DNA from: Comamonas testosteroni
GTDB taxonomy: Bacteria; Pseudomonadota; Gammaproteobacteria; Burkholderiales; Burkholderiaceae_C
DNA: 64,000 bases
Direction of reading: 5' to 3'
Assembly (NCBI RefSeq): GCF_014076415.1
Contig: NZ_CP043568.1
Span: forward strand, 1,922,001 to 1,986,000
Shown: positions 9,523 to 18,251 of the stretch, piece after piece
How positions within the stretch are numbered: the first letter of the stretch is position 1
Layout: each line of letters starts with the position of its first letter
The notes under the pieces: model-generated
Seen by the model: the letters and a program-made list of their open reading frames with translations, nothing else
Databases searched by the model: none
Told to the model about the DNA's origin: nothing
Position numbers and translations under genes: made by a program

Positions 9523-10110
9523 TCAGCGTAAGCCTGCACGAGTGCCCAGCATGCGCACGCGCTCTATCCAGGCGGCGCGCCTGGCAGCACTGGACTTGAC
9601 CACCGGGCCGAAACTGTGCACGTGCACGGGCCGGATCCCGCTGAACTCAAGGATGCTCTGCTTCATTTGCCGGTGACCTGGCTGGCGTTGTATCCATCGG
9701 TAGTACCAAGGGGGAAAATCCATTGTCACAAGCAGTTCAGCAGTGCGGCCGGCCAGCAGGCGGTCCCACAATGCAGAGTTGGCCCGGTATTTGAAGGCGA
9801 AGCCTGGCAGGAAGATGCGATCCAGAAAGCCCTTGAGCAGTGCCGGTAGCCCGCCCCACCATATCGGATAGACCCACACCAGATGTTGCGCCCAGCTAAT
9901 GTCGACCTGAGCGCCCCTCAGGTCGGCCTCCAGCGGCTGGCTGTGCTCGTATCCGTGGCGCAGGATGGGGTCGAATTGCATTTCACCCAGCTCCAGCAAT
10001 CGGACCTCGGCTCCGGCGTGACGTGCGGCATCGGCATAGGTACTCGCCAAGGCAGCACATAGACTGTTGGAGGAGGGCTGGCCGAGGATGATGAGGATGC
10101 GACGGGACAT
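9523..10110 (-). CDS. NAD(P)H-dependent flavin oxidoreductase (MdaB/KefF-type quinone reductase)
   Basis: 195 residues with a flavodoxin-like fold: RILIILGQPSSNSLCAAL at the N-terminus (phosphate-binding turn), the family signature LVWVYPIWWGGLPALLKGFLDRIFLPGFAF near residues 77-106, and the late GIRPVHVHSFG segment. The family reduces quinones or other electrophiles with two electrons from NAD(P)H via FMN or FAD. It is the second gene after a MerR-family regulator on the same strand, with a MerR-type promoter in the 75-bp gap, so it is likely induced by the regulator's signal. The substrate is not predictable. Confidence 0.85.
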   Translation of the reverse strand: MSRRILIILGQPSSNSLCAALASTYADAARHAGAEVRLLELGEMQFDPILRHGYEHSQPLEADLRGAQVDISWAQHLVWVYPIWWGGLPALLKGFLDRIFLPGFAFKYRANSALWDRLLAGRTAELLVTMDFPPWYYRWIQRQPGHRQMKQSILEFSGIRPVHVHSFGPVVKSSAARRAAWIERVRMLGTRAGLR

Positions 10111-10143
10111 GGTGATAGAGGAGGCTTGAGTTCGTGAGCCGTC

Positions 10144-10174
10144 AGCATCACCTTGTCCTTCGGGACAGAGTCAA
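10144..10174 (-). promoter_or_regulatory. Candidate MerR-type promoter/operator
   Basis: On the minus strand TTGACT (10174-10169) and GATGCT (10149-10144) are separated by 19 bp, the long spacer typical of MerR-activated promoters. The spacer is centred on the dyad TGTCC-CGAA-GGACA. It sits between the regulator's stop and the oxidoreductase start. The -10 is weak, as expected of an activator-dependent promoter. Confidence 0.55.
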
Positions 10175-10185
10175 GCCCTACTACG

Positions 10186-10566
10186 TCAAGTGGAGAGTTG
10201 CTCCGGTGAACGGCATGTCTTGGCACCGTCGCATGTGCTCAGTTCCATGGTCAATGCAGCCAGGGCTGCGTCGGCAGCTAGCAGCCGCGCCAGCTCGTCG
10301 GCAATGGCACGTCGCCGGGTCTGGAGCAGTGCCTGGACGGCGGCGGCACCGGCCGGGGTATCGATGCTGCGTAGCGGCTGTAGCGCAGCCAGACGGAAAC
10401 CCAGCGCCAGGGCTTGGCGGATCCACTGCACGCGCTGCACATCTTCGGGGCCGTAGTTGCGGTAGCTGCCCCGGCGTGCCACGGTGCCGAGCAAGCCGTG
10501 CGCCTCATACAGGCGTAGTGCCTTGGGCGTGCAGCCTGTGAGCGCGGCGAGTTCACCGATACGCAT
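10186..10566 (-). CDS. MerR-family transcriptional regulator
   Basis: 126 residues. The start ATG (MRIGELAALTG) is chosen over an upstream ATG because GGGAG lies a proper distance before it and MerR proteins begin this way. The N-terminal winged helix reads MRIGELAALTGCTPKALRLY, then YEAHGLLGTV and YRNYGPEDVQRVQWIRQALALGF. A dimerisation helix follows, and a short C-terminal tail holds two cysteines (TCDGAKTC) that might bind a ligand or metal. It probably senses a small electrophile or drug and activates the adjacent oxidoreductase gene. Confidence 0.85.
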   Translation of the reverse strand: MRIGELAALTGCTPKALRLYEAHGLLGTVARRGSYRNYGPEDVQRVQWIRQALALGFRLAALQPLRSIDTPAGAAAVQALLQTRRRAIADELARLLAADAALAALTMELSTCDGAKTCRSPEQLST

Positions 10567-11199
10567 AGGCGACTCCCGTACGCTTGGAAGCATGTGTCTT
10601 TTTTGCTGAAAGGGCTGTTGGCTCAGGTTGCATGAATGCTTGGAGTCGTTTGAATGTGTTGTGGGAGTTGTTGATCCATGAATTTCGAGTGTTCGCGACA
10701 GGCGGCTCACGGCTCTGGGCCTTGTCAGGGGCTATCGTGCGAATTTACGGCAATCCCATGGCTCGATAGCGGCAAATTTCGGTGCGGCCCTGGCAAACTG
10801 GCATGTCAGGTGTGCTCGCTTCGCGGGGGATGATGCAAGCGATTCCCAGGTGGAGTGGATTTGGTCTTTGTGCCGGTCTGTCTTGGTGCACGCATACAAG
10901 ACAAGCGCCCGGTTTGTCGGCATGTTCAGAGCTTGTCGAGAATCTTCTGCTAACGGCTTGCCTCTGGTGAGCAATGCCTTGCAGCCGCTGCTTTTCTGCC
11001 CATATTGACCGGGCTCGCGGTAGCGAGCGCTAAGGGGGAACTACGGGATGTCTCTGGCCAGGCCGAGGAGGGGAGTTGCAAGCTTCCATCGCATACCTGA
11101 GCTTTGGGGAAAGACCTGGGGGCGCGAGCAGCCTGGGTGCGCAACTGGTAAAATCATCTAAATAACCTGTTTTTGGCCGTGTCAATGCTTGTTGATGAC

Positions 11200-11245
11200 T
11201 CGGGCTTTTAATCCGTTGGTCGCGAGCTTAAATCTCGTGGAGCCA
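11200..11245 (+). pseudogene. tRNA-Lys-like remnant (anticodon arm to T arm)
   Basis: The bases CTTTTAATCCGTTGGTCGCG followed by a T-arm-like GAG-loop-CTC closely match the anticodon loop (TTT), variable region and T stem of bacterial tRNA-Lys. The T loop is altered (CTTAAAT instead of TTCGAAT). No D arm or matching acceptor stem is present, so it cannot fold as a functional tRNA. A terminator follows 22 bp downstream. Confidence 0.5.
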
Positions 11246-11266
11246 CTCGGAACCACTCAGAATACA

Positions 11267-11300
11267 GGCGCTACAGCTATAGAAGCGGTAGCGCCTTTTT
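11267..11300 (+). terminator. Intrinsic terminator after the tRNA-like remnant
   Basis: An 8-bp perfect stem GGCGCTAC / GTAGCGCC with a 13-base loop is followed by five T residues. Confidence 0.75.
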
Positions 11301-11420
11301 CGTTTACCAGTTTTCATCGTGCGTGTAGCTGGCTCGAACAACAGAGTCGAGTCTGCTGATTTGGCCGTTGAAATAAAATTTCTGCTTGGCGCGTAGACGC
11401 TGCGCTGCTGGAAAAATCAA

Positions 11421-12827
11421 ATGAAATCAATCGACTCCGTTAGCCCCACGCAAACCACAATCCCCAAGGTGGGCTTTGTTTCGCTGGGCTGCCCTAAGGC
11501 CTTGACTGATAGCGAGCTGATTCTCACGCAGCTCAGCGCCGAGGGTTACCAGACTTCCAAGACCTTTGAAGGCGCGGATCTGGTCATCGTCAACACCTGC
11601 GGCTTCATTGACGATGCCGTCAAGGAAAGTCTGGACACTATTGGCGAAGCTCTGGCAGCCAACGGCAAGGTGATCGTGACCGGTTGCCTGGGTGCCAAGG
11701 CTGGCAAAGAGGGCGGCTCCACCATGGTGGCCGAGGTGCATCCCAGCGTGCTGGCAGTCACCGGCCCCCATGCCACGCAAGAGGTAATGGACGCCGTGCA
11801 CACCCACCTGCCCAAGCCGCACGATCCGTTCGTGGACCTGGTGCCTGGCAGCTTTGGCGACGCGGGCATCAAGCTCACGCCCAAGCACTATGCCTATCTG
11901 AAGATTTCCGAAGGCTGCAATCACCGCTGCACCTTTTGCATCATCCCCAGCATGCGCGGCGATTTGGTCTCGCGCCCGATTGGCGATGTGCTCAAGGAGG
12001 CCAAGGCGTTGTTCGAAGGGGGCGTGAAAGAGCTTTTGGTGATCAGCCAGGATACCTCTGCCTATGGTGTGGATGTGAAGTACCGCACCGGCTTCTGGGA
12101 CGGCAAGCCCGTCAAGACCCGCATGCTGGAGCTTGCCGACGAGCTGGGCAAGCTGGCGCAGCAGCACGGTGCCTGGGTGCGTCTGCACTATGTCTACCCC
12201 TATCCCACCGTGGATGCGGTCCTGCCCTTGATGGCCGAGGGCAAGATCCTGCCTTACCTGGATGTGCCCTTGCAGCATAGCCACCCCGATGTCCTCAAGC
12301 GCATGAAGCGACCCGCGTCGGGCGAAAAGAACCTGGACCGTATCCGCGAGTGGCGCAAGATCTGCCCCGAGTTGGTGATTCGTTCCACCTTCATTGCCGG
12401 TTTCCCCGGTGAGACCGAGGAGGAGTTCGAGCATCTGCTGGACTTCATTCGCGAAGCCGAGATCGACCGTGCCGGCTGCTTTGCCTACAGTCCCGTCGAA
12501 GGCGCCACAGCCAACGAACTTCCCGGCATGTTGCCTGAAGAAGTACGCGAAGCACGTCGTGCGCGTTTCATGGAGGTGGCCGAGGAGGTCTCCACCAAGC
12601 GTCTGCAGCGTCGCGTAGGCCAGGTCATGAAGGTGTTGGTGGACAAGGCTGTCAGCCTGGGCAAAAAGGGCGGTGTGGGCCGGACCTATGCCGATGCTCC
12701 CGAAATCGACGGTGTGGTTCACATCCAGCCGCCCGAGAAGGCCAGCAAGACCTACAAGGTGGGCGAGCTGATCAGCGTGCGCATCGTGGGTACGCAGGGG
12801 CATGATCTGGTGGGTGTTCCGGTTTGA
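11421..12827 (+). CDS. rimO: Ribosomal protein S12 methylthiotransferase RimO
   Basis: 468 residues. The N-terminal UPF0004 domain begins [16 protein letters not shown]. The radical-SAM cluster CNHRCTFC places cysteines at residues 166, 170 and 173, and the next residues are [14 protein letters not shown]-type C-terminus (residues about 395-468) ends with DLVGVPV. RimO adds a methylthio group to an Asp of S12 in the 30S subunit using two 4Fe-4S clusters. The SLGCPK(A/N) signature separates it from MiaB. It stands alone with its own terminator. The ATG start is preceded by only a weak purine stretch. Confidence 0.96.
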   Translation: MKSIDSVSPTQTTIPKVGFVSLGCPKALTDSELILTQLSAEGYQTSKTFEGADLVIVNTCGFIDDAVKESLDTIGEALAANGKVIVTGCLGAKAGKEGGSTMVAEVHPSVLAVTGPHATQEVMDAVHTHLPKPHDPFVDLVPGSFGDAGIKLTPKHYAYLKISEGCNHRCTFCIIPSMRGDLVSRPIGDVLKEAKALFEGGVKELLVISQDTSAYGVDVKYRTGFWDGKPVKTRMLELADELGKLAQQHGAWVRLHYVYPYPTVDAVLPLMAEGKILPYLDVPLQHSHPDVLKRMKRPASGEKNLDRIREWRKICPELVIRSTFIAGFPGETEEEFEHLLDFIREAEIDRAGCFAYSPVEGATANELPGMLPEEVREARRARFMEVAEEVSTKRLQRRVGQVMKVLVDKAVSLGKKGGVGRTYADAPEIDGVVHIQPPEKASKTYKVGELISVRIVGTQGHDLVGVPV

Positions 12828-12873
12828 ATTTTCATGGCGTCACTGTGCGGCGCCATTTCAATCCAGTAGAGAC

Positions 12874-12899
12874 AAAAGGCCGCGACTGCGGCCTTTTTT
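12874..12899 (+). terminator. Intrinsic terminator of rimO
   Basis: Stem AAAGGCCGC / GCGGCCTTT with a four-base loop GACT and a T-run, 47 bp after the rimO stop. Confidence 0.9.
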
Positions 12900-13151
12900 G
12901 CATCCGATATCTTGGCCTCTTGGTTGTCGCTCTTGCCTGCCAATGGCCTGCGGAAGATCCTGATGCAACGAAGGGCTCAGATTCGTCTCTGATCGGGGCA
13001 GCACCGCCTCCGGGGTCGATTTGAGATCCAAGACATGACGTCAGCACGAAACACTTTTCCTGGGAAAAGCGCTGCAGCATTTGTTATTCATGTGAGAAAT
13101 TGCCTTTCTCGGAAGACAGCCTCTTGTCTGTAAAGAGGTTTCCATCGAAAG

Positions 13152-13248
13152 GTGACGAGCCTGATCTCGGCACTGTATCCACAGTTAGGGCTGCTTGGTT
13201 CCCCACCTGACCCGGTTGGCTGCTTCCCCATGCGAGGAGGCCCGTCAC
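13152..13248 (-). ncRNA. ffs: Signal recognition particle RNA (4.5S type)
   Basis: Read on the minus strand, about 97 nt closes with an 11-bp end stem (GUGACGGGCCU paired with AGGCUCGUCAC, one G-U pair). It carries the diagnostic SRP apical region: GGUCAGGU, the GGAA tetraloop on a GG/CC closing stem, then AAGCAGCC. Relative to E. coli the closing pairs are swapped (GG..CC for CC..GG), a compensatory change. It binds Ffh for co-translational targeting of membrane proteins. It lies divergently just upstream of dnaX. Confidence 0.9.
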
Positions 13249-13253
13249 GCTCG

Positions 13254-13259
13254 ATTATA
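13254..13259 (-). promoter_or_regulatory. -10 element of the ffs promoter
   Basis: A perfect TATAAT on the minus strand ends 5-6 bp before the first base of the predicted SRP RNA, placing +1 at about 13248. I do not see a clear -35 box. Confidence 0.75.
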
Positions 13260-13349
13260 GATGCAAAACCGACACAGCCCCGCGAGCTTTGAAATGAGAT
13301 TCCAGGAGCTGGCTTGTTGGCATGCCCCGGCCCCGTAGAATCAGAGGCT

Positions 13350-15509
13350 ATGTCTTATTTAGTGCTTGCTCGCAAATACCGGCCTCGTACCTTCACCGAA
13401 ATGGTGGGGCAGGAGCACGTGGTTCAGGCTCTGACCAATGCGTTGACCCAGCAGCGCCTGCACCATGCCTATCTGTTCACGGGCACACGTGGCGTGGGCA
13501 AGACCACGGTGTCGCGCATTCTGGCCAAGTCTCTGAATTGCCAGGGCCTGGACGGTAACGGTGGAATCACCGCAACCCCTTGCGGGGTTTGTGCAGCATG
13601 CACTGAAATCGATAGCGGCCGTTTCCCTGACTACACCGAGCTGGATGCTGCATCCAACCGGGGTGTGGATGAGGTGCAGAGCCTGCTGGAGCAGGCGGTG
13701 TACAAGCCGGTGCAGGGGCGCTTCAAGGTCTTCATGATCGACGAAGTGCACATGCTGACAAACACCGCGTTCAACGCCATGCTCAAGACGCTGGAAGAGC
13801 CTCCGGAATATCTGAAGTTCGTGCTGGCCACGACCGATCCGCAGAAAGTGCCAGTCACTGTGCTCTCGCGCTGCCTGCAGTTCAATCTGCGCCCGATGGC
13901 GCCCGAGACGGTTCTGGAGCACCTGACCCATGTGCTGGACAAGGAAAGCGTGCCGGCAGAGCCTCAGGCGCTGCGATTGCTGTCGCGTGCTGCGCGTGGC
14001 TCCATGCGCGATGCGCTGAGCCTGACCGATCAGGCAATTGCCTTTGGCAGCGGGCAGTTGCAGGAGGCGACGGTGCGCCAGATGCTGGGCAGCGTGGATC
14101 GCAGCCATGTCTTTCGCCTGATCGATGCCTTGGCGCAGGGTCATGGGCGTACGGTGGTTGAAGTCTCCGAAGAGCTGCGCCACAACGGTCTGTCTGCTGC
14201 ATCGACTCTGGAAGAAATGTGCACCGTGCTGCAGCGCATGGCCGTGTTGCAGGCCGTGCCCGATATGCCACTGGATGCCAGCGATCCGGAGGCCGCCGAA
14301 GTAGACCGACTGGCCAGTCTGATGCCGCGCGACGAGACTCAGCTGCTCTACAGCATCTGCCTGCACGGTCGTGCAGAACTGGGGCTGGCCCCGGACGAGT
14401 ACGCTGCACTGACCATGGCGCTGCTGCGGCTGCTGGCCTTCAAGCCGGAAAACGCCGACGCCGGCATGGCTGAAAAAAAAACTCCGGCGCTGAGGCCTAG
14501 CCGGCCTGTTGTCCAGACTCCGACTCCGATTCAGCAGCCTCCGGCTTCACCGCCAGCGGCGATGGAGGCACCACCGGCCAAGGTTCAGTCCGTGCAGCCC
14601 GTTGTGGAATCCGCGCTGGAGTCCGCACCGGCGCAGGAGCCCGCGTCAGTGGTCGGCATGGCCGAGCCAGAACAGATTCAAGCAGTTGCCGATCGCCCAG
14701 ATTCAGCGGCGTATTCCGAAGCAGATCTGGTGGTGCAGGCCGTCCCGGAGTCGACCCGGTCGCCAGTTCCTGCGGTGATGCCTGAGCCTGCTGCGGTTCA
14801 GCAACCCACGCCCTCGGCGAATCATGAAGCAGTCGCAGAGGCTGGCCAGATGCCCGCCGACGATGCGTCCGAGAGCGCAGAGGGCACCGATATGGCTGAT
14901 GCTCCCGAAGAGCAGGATGTCAGCGAGGCGGCCTGGGCAGGCATGCCCGATGAGGGCTGGTCTGACGATGGGCGCTGGGGCGATGATGCCGACCTGGATG
15001 TCGGCCAGCCCCTGCATGCCATGCCGCCCATGGAGTCTGACGAACCTGCGGCCCAGAGCGCGAGCGGCGGCTATGTCAGCACGGCCCAGGATGCCGCCCC
15101 CGTGGAGCGCACAGCCGAGGGCGATCTGTGGTTTGGCGTGGTTCAGCAGTTGCTGCAGAGCGAAGCCGTGGTGGCCGTGGCGCGGCAGCTGGCGCTGCAG
15201 TCGCAGCTGCTGGGGCGTGAAGGCGATCTGTGGCGACTGCGCGTGGAGTCCAGCTCGCTCAATCAGGCTGGCACACGTGATCGTCTGCGTGCTGCGCTGG
15301 AAGCAGCCGGTCATGCGCGACAATTGCAGGTTGAGCAGGGGCCCGTGACGGACAGTCCTGCCCGTCGACTGGCCCTGGAAAGACAAGCCAGCCAGTTGCT
15401 GGCCGAGGACATTGTCAAAAGCAATCCGCAGGTTCAAGCCTTGATGCGAGACTTTGGAGCGAAAATCGTGCCCGGTAGCATCAAGCCCATATCTATTCAG
15501 CCTGAATAA
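13350..15509 (+). CDS. dnaX: DNA polymerase III subunits tau and gamma
   Basis: 719 residues. The start is the ATG opening MSYLVLARKYRPRTF, the conserved DnaX beginning. The AAA+ clamp-loader domain has Walker A GTRGVGKTT (about residue 46), a zinc module with CGVCAAC, Walker B IDEVHML, and the LSRCLQF sensor region. Domain III ends near residue 375. A Pro/Ala/Glu-rich linker of about 210 residues follows, then the tau C-terminus that binds the polymerase and helicase. Nine A residues (14473-14481) immediately after domain III give a route to a short gamma form. It is followed 27 bp later by ybaB. Confidence 0.96.
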   Translation: MSYLVLARKYRPRTFTEMVGQEHVVQALTNALTQQRLHHAYLFTGTRGVGKTTVSRILAKSLNCQGLDGNGGITATPCGVCAACTEIDSGRFPDYTELDAASNRGVDEVQSLLEQAVYKPVQGRFKVFMIDEVHMLTNTAFNAMLKTLEEPPEYLKFVLATTDPQKVPVTVLSRCLQFNLRPMAPETVLEHLTHVLDKESVPAEPQALRLLSRAARGSMRDALSLTDQAIAFGSGQLQEATVRQMLGSVDRSHVFRLIDALAQGHGRTVVEVSEELRHNGLSAASTLEEMCTVLQRMAVLQAVPDMPLDASDPEAAEVDRLASLMPRDETQLLYSICLHGRAELGLAPDEYAALTMALLRLLAFKPENADAGMAEKKTPALRPSRPVVQTPTPIQQPPASPPAAMEAPPAKVQSVQPVVESALESAPAQEPASVVGMAEPEQIQAVADRPDSAAYSEADLVVQAVPESTRSPVPAVMPEPAAVQQPTPSANHEAVAEAGQMPADDASESAEGTDMADAPEEQDVSEAAWAGMPDEGWSDDGRWGDDADLDVGQPLHAMPPMESDEPAAQSASGGYVSTAQDAAPVERTAEGDLWFGVVQQLLQSEAVVAVARQLALQSQLLGREGDLWRLRVESSSLNQAGTRDRLRAALEAAGHARQLQVEQGPVTDSPARRLALERQASQLLAEDIVKSNPQVQALMRDFGAKIVPGSIKPISIQPE
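14473..14500 (+). promoter_or_regulatory. A9 slippery run for production of the short gamma subunit
   Basis: Nine A residues encode Glu-Lys-Lys-Thr in frame. A -1 shift adds Asn-Ser-Gly-Ala-Glu-Ala then TAG (14498-14500), giving a gamma form of about 383 residues. A +1 shift also stops, after three codons. Just downstream, CCGGC and GCCGG can pair around an 11-base loop. Position and layout match known dnaX frameshift or slippage sites in E. coli and Thermus. Confidence 0.75.
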
Positions 15510-15536
15510 GGCGTTTCAACAAAAGAAGGAATTCTC

Positions 15537-15869
15537 ATGTTCAACAAAGGACAACTCGCCGGTTTGATGAAGCAAGCTCAGGCCATGCAGGACAACCTGA
15601 AGAAGGCTCAGGAAGAGCTGGGCAATATTGAAGTCGAAGGCGAATCCGGTGCCGGTCTGGTCAAGGTCGTGATGACCTGCAAGCATGACGTCAAGCGCAT
15701 CACCATCGACCCCAGCCTGCTGGCCGAAGATAAGGACATGCTGGAAGACCTGGTGGCTGCCGCCTTCAACGCTGCTGTGCGCAAGGCCGAAGAGACCTCC
15801 AACGAGAAGATGGGCAAGATTACTGCCGGTATGCCCGGCCTGCCCGGCGGAATGAAGTTCCCGTTCTGA
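15537..15869 (+). CDS. ybaB: Nucleoid-associated protein YbaB/EbfC
   Basis: 110 residues, typical length: [20 protein letters not shown], then [30 protein letters not shown] and a C-terminal [14 protein letters not shown] small DNA-binding dimer. AAGGA precedes the ATG by 8 bp. The dnaX-ybaB-recR order is conserved across bacteria and is seen here, though a terminator separates recR. Confidence 0.95.
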   Translation: MFNKGQLAGLMKQAQAMQDNLKKAQEELGNIEVEGESGAGLVKVVMTCKHDVKRITIDPSLLAEDKDMLEDLVAAAFNAAVRKAEETSNEKMGKITAGMPGLPGGMKFPF

Positions 15870-15942
15870 CGGATTTCCCCCTGAGCGGCAGTGCCGCTTC
15901 CCCGGCTTAGGGCATGCGAGCGTTGTGGGCAGGGGAATGAAT

Positions 15943-15974
15943 GGCGATCTGCGTAGTGGCAGATCGCCTTTTTT
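15943..15974 (+). terminator. Intrinsic terminator between ybaB and recR
   Basis: A perfect 10-bp stem GGCGATCTGC / GCAGATCGCC with a 6-base loop and six T residues. It ends 23 bp before the recR start, so recR must rely on readthrough or a promoter inside this short gap. Confidence 0.9.
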
Positions 15975-15997
15975 CTGGTGACTGAAAGGACAGGCCT

Positions 15998-16588
15998 GTG
16001 TCTGATGTGCAATCTCTGGACGCCTTGATCGAGGCCTTGCGCCGACTGCCGGGCGTGGGCATCAAGTCGGCGCAGCGTATGGCGTTTCATTTGCTGCAGC
16101 GTGATCAGGCTGGTGCGCTGCAGCTGGCGCGGGCGCTGGATTCTGCGGTGAACTCTGTTCATCACTGCGAGCGCTGCCATACGTTTACCGAAGGCGCTAT
16201 CTGCAGCATCTGTGATGACGCCGGGCGCGACGGGGCCCGGCTGTGCGTGGTCGAGGCTCCGGCCGATCTGGCCGCCATGGAACGCACGGGGGCCTATCAG
16301 GGCTATTACTATGTGCTGATGGGGCGGCTGTCGCCGCTCGACGGCGTGGGTCCCAAGGAAATCGGCATGAAGCAGCTGCTGGAGCGCGCCTGTGACGGTG
16401 TGGTGCAGGAGGTGATTCTGGCCACCAGCTTCACGGCAGAGGGCGAGGCCACGGCCCATGCCATCAGCGAGGCGCTCAAGTCGCGCGGCATTCTGGTCAC
16501 GCGGCTGGCGCGTGGCGTGCCGATAGGCAGCGAACTTGAATATGTGGACCTCGGCACGATTGCCCACGCGCTGGTGGACAGGCGCTGA
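15998..16588 (+). CDS. recR: Recombination protein RecR
   Basis: 196 residues. GTG start, with GAAAGGA about 8 bases upstream. Helix-hairpin-helix region [18 protein letters not shown], a four-cysteine zinc module ([16 protein letters not shown]), and a Toprim domain with [12 protein letters not shown] and YHVL-like [14 protein letters not shown]. RecR works with RecO/RecF to load RecA on gapped DNA. It is convergent with mltD across a shared bidirectional terminator. Confidence 0.96.
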   Translation: MSDVQSLDALIEALRRLPGVGIKSAQRMAFHLLQRDQAGALQLARALDSAVNSVHHCERCHTFTEGAICSICDDAGRDGARLCVVEAPADLAAMERTGAYQGYYYVLMGRLSPLDGVGPKEIGMKQLLERACDGVVQEVILATSFTAEGEATAHAISEALKSRGILVTRLARGVPIGSELEYVDLGTIAHALVDRR

Positions 16589-16666
16589 AAATATTGCTTG
16601 AATTGGCTGCCAGCGCTTTTATATCGCGCGTGTGCCGCTATTGATTTCTTTGAATGAGTGGAGATG

Positions 16667-16704
16667 AAAAAGCCCGCTGGTTTTTGCGGACAGCGGGCTT
16701 TTTT
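16667..16704. terminator. Bidirectional terminator between recR and mltD
   Basis: An A-rich/T-rich flanked stem, AAAAAGCCCGCTG paired with CAGCGGGCTTTTT, separates the two convergent genes and can act on both strands. Confidence 0.88.
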
Positions 16705-16718
16705 GCGGGGGGCGAAAC

Positions 16719-18251
16719 TTATTTGCGCTTCTTGGCTGGTGTGCCGCCACGTGCCTTGGGTTCGCTCTTGCCGCCACGGGGAGCGGGCGCGCTGCCGGCT
16801 CTGGTGTTCTTGCTGGCGGCTGCCACCTTGCTGCCGCCACGGGTATTGCGGGCTGACTCGCGTGGGCTGTCGTTGGCTTCGGCGCGTGCGCTGCGGGCTG
16901 CGCGGCTGGGCAGGTAGGCAATCAGCGACTGGCCGGGGCGCAAGGATGCCGTGGACTTGAGGTCGTTCCAGTCCGCGAGGTTGGAGACGCTGATGCCATA
17001 GCGGCTGGCCACGCTGACCAGGGTATCGCGCTTGCGCGCCTTGACCGTGGTGCGCACGGTCACGATCTCGGGGGCGAAGGAGATCTGGCCGTTGTCTGCC
17101 ACATGGCCGGGCACATCGGTCTTGACGTTGGCATCGCGCGGCACCATCAGAGCCGAGCCGGCCTTGATCAGCATGCGTGGAGGGATGTTGTTGATGGCGC
17201 GCAGGTCGGCTTCACCCAGGCCTGCACGCTGGGCGGCTTCAGCCACGGTGATGGTGGTGGGCACGGTCCATACCGTCCAGCTGGCAAACTGGCCTTCGCT
17301 ATAGGCCTGCAGATTGCGGCGGAAAACCTTGGCGTTGTCCCAGGGCAGCAGCACCTGCGGCGTGGCGCGCGCAAAGATCACCGGTTTGTGAAAGCTGGGG
17401 TTGAGCGCCTTGAAGTCCTTGACGCTCACATCGGCCAGCTTGGCCACCAGCTCAACGTCGATGTCGTGCGGCAGATCCACGGCCTGGAAATAGGGGTGGT
17501 TCTCGATGATGGGAAGCTCGGTGTTGAACTTCTCGGGCTCGGCCACGATGTTCTTGACGGCTTGCAGCTTGGGCACGTAATTGCGGGTTTCGGCAGGCAT
17601 CTGCAGATCAAGGTAGCCCGCGGGCTGGCCCAGCTTTTCGTTGCGCTTGATGGCGCGGCCCACGCTGCCCTCGCCCCAGTTATAGGCGGCCAGGGCCAGA
17701 TGCCAGTCGCCGAACATGTTGTAGAGCTTTTGCAGATAGTCGAGCGCGGCGCGGGTCGAGGCCAGCACATCGCGGCGATCATCGCGGAAGACATTCTGCT
17801 TGAGGTCGAAATAGGTGCCCGTGGCCGGCATGAACTGCCACATGCCGGCGGCCTTGGCGCTGGAGACAGCCTGAGGATTGAAGGCGCTCTCGATGAAGGG
17901 CAACAGCGCCAACTCTGTCGGCATATTGCGGCGCTCCAGTTCCTCGACGATGTGGAACAGGTATTTGCTCGACCGCTCCGTCATGCGCTGTATGTAGTCG
18001 GGGCGCGTGGCATACCACTGCTCCTGGTTCTGGACCAGATCCTGCTCAAGATTGGGCATGGCAAAGCCCTTGCGGATGCGAACCCAGAGATCGCCCGTGG
18101 CTTCAAGCTCCGCGACTTCAGAGCTGCCGACTTTGCCCTGGCCCAGGGGTTTGAGCGGGCCGTTCGGATACATGGGGTCGACGCTGCTGGTGGTGGCGCA
18201 GCCGGTCAATATCAGTGCGCTTGTCAGCAGCAGGGTGGATAGCAGCTTCAT
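16719..18251 (-). CDS. mltD: Membrane-bound lytic murein transglycosylase D (lipoprotein)
   Basis: 510 residues. Start ATG at 18251 overlaps the gloB stop (TGATG) and begins MKLLSTLLLTSALILTGC, a lipoprotein signal with lipobox LTGC. An SLT domain has the catalytic Glu in LLPFIESAFNPQAVS, AAGMWQFMPATG and YNWGEGSVGRAI. A LysM-type C-terminus follows (RKRDTLVSVASRYGISVSNL). The last 60 residues are an Arg/Ala/Lys-rich tail (ending GGTPAKKRK) that might help bind the cell wall. It cleaves peptidoglycan glycan strands in the periplasm. It is translationally coupled to gloB, a pairing also common in related genomes. Confidence 0.94.
   Translation of the reverse strand: MKLLSTLLLTSALILTGCATTSSVDPMYPNGPLKPLGQGKVGSSEVAELEATGDLWVRIRKGFAMPNLEQDLVQNQEQWYATRPDYIQRMTERSSKYLFHIVEELERRNMPTELALLPFIESAFNPQAVSSAKAAGMWQFMPATGTYFDLKQNVFRDDRRDVLASTRAALDYLQKLYNMFGDWHLALAAYNWGEGSVGRAIKRNEKLGQPAGYLDLQMPAETRNYVPKLQAVKNIVAEPEKFNTELPIIENHPYFQAVDLPHDIDVELVAKLADVSVKDFKALNPSFHKPVIFARATPQVLLPWDNAKVFRRNLQAYSEGQFASWTVWTVPTTITVAEAAQRAGLGEADLRAINNIPPRMLIKAGSALMVPRDANVKTDVPGHVADNGQISFAPEIVTVRTTVKARKRDTLVSVASRYGISVSNLADWNDLKSTASLRPGQSLIAYLPSRAARSARAEANDSPRESARNTRGGSKVAAASKNTRAGSAPAPRGGKSEPKARGGTPAKKRK

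Larger units (their letters stand above)
10567..11420. other. 854-bp region without a recognisable gene
   Basis: Short frames here have no family resemblance or convincing ribosome sites. The only structure I can support is a tRNA-Lys-like fragment near 11200-11245 followed by a strong intrinsic terminator at 11267-11300. The region looks like a decayed insertion or tRNA-linked site. Confidence 0.6.

Noticed and set aside
11181..11260. Functional tRNA-Lys
   Set aside because: No D arm, no acceptor pairing and a changed T loop.
11427..12803. 458-codon antisense frame in rimO
   Set aside because: It is the shadow of a GC-rich gene; the plus strand has full RimO motifs.
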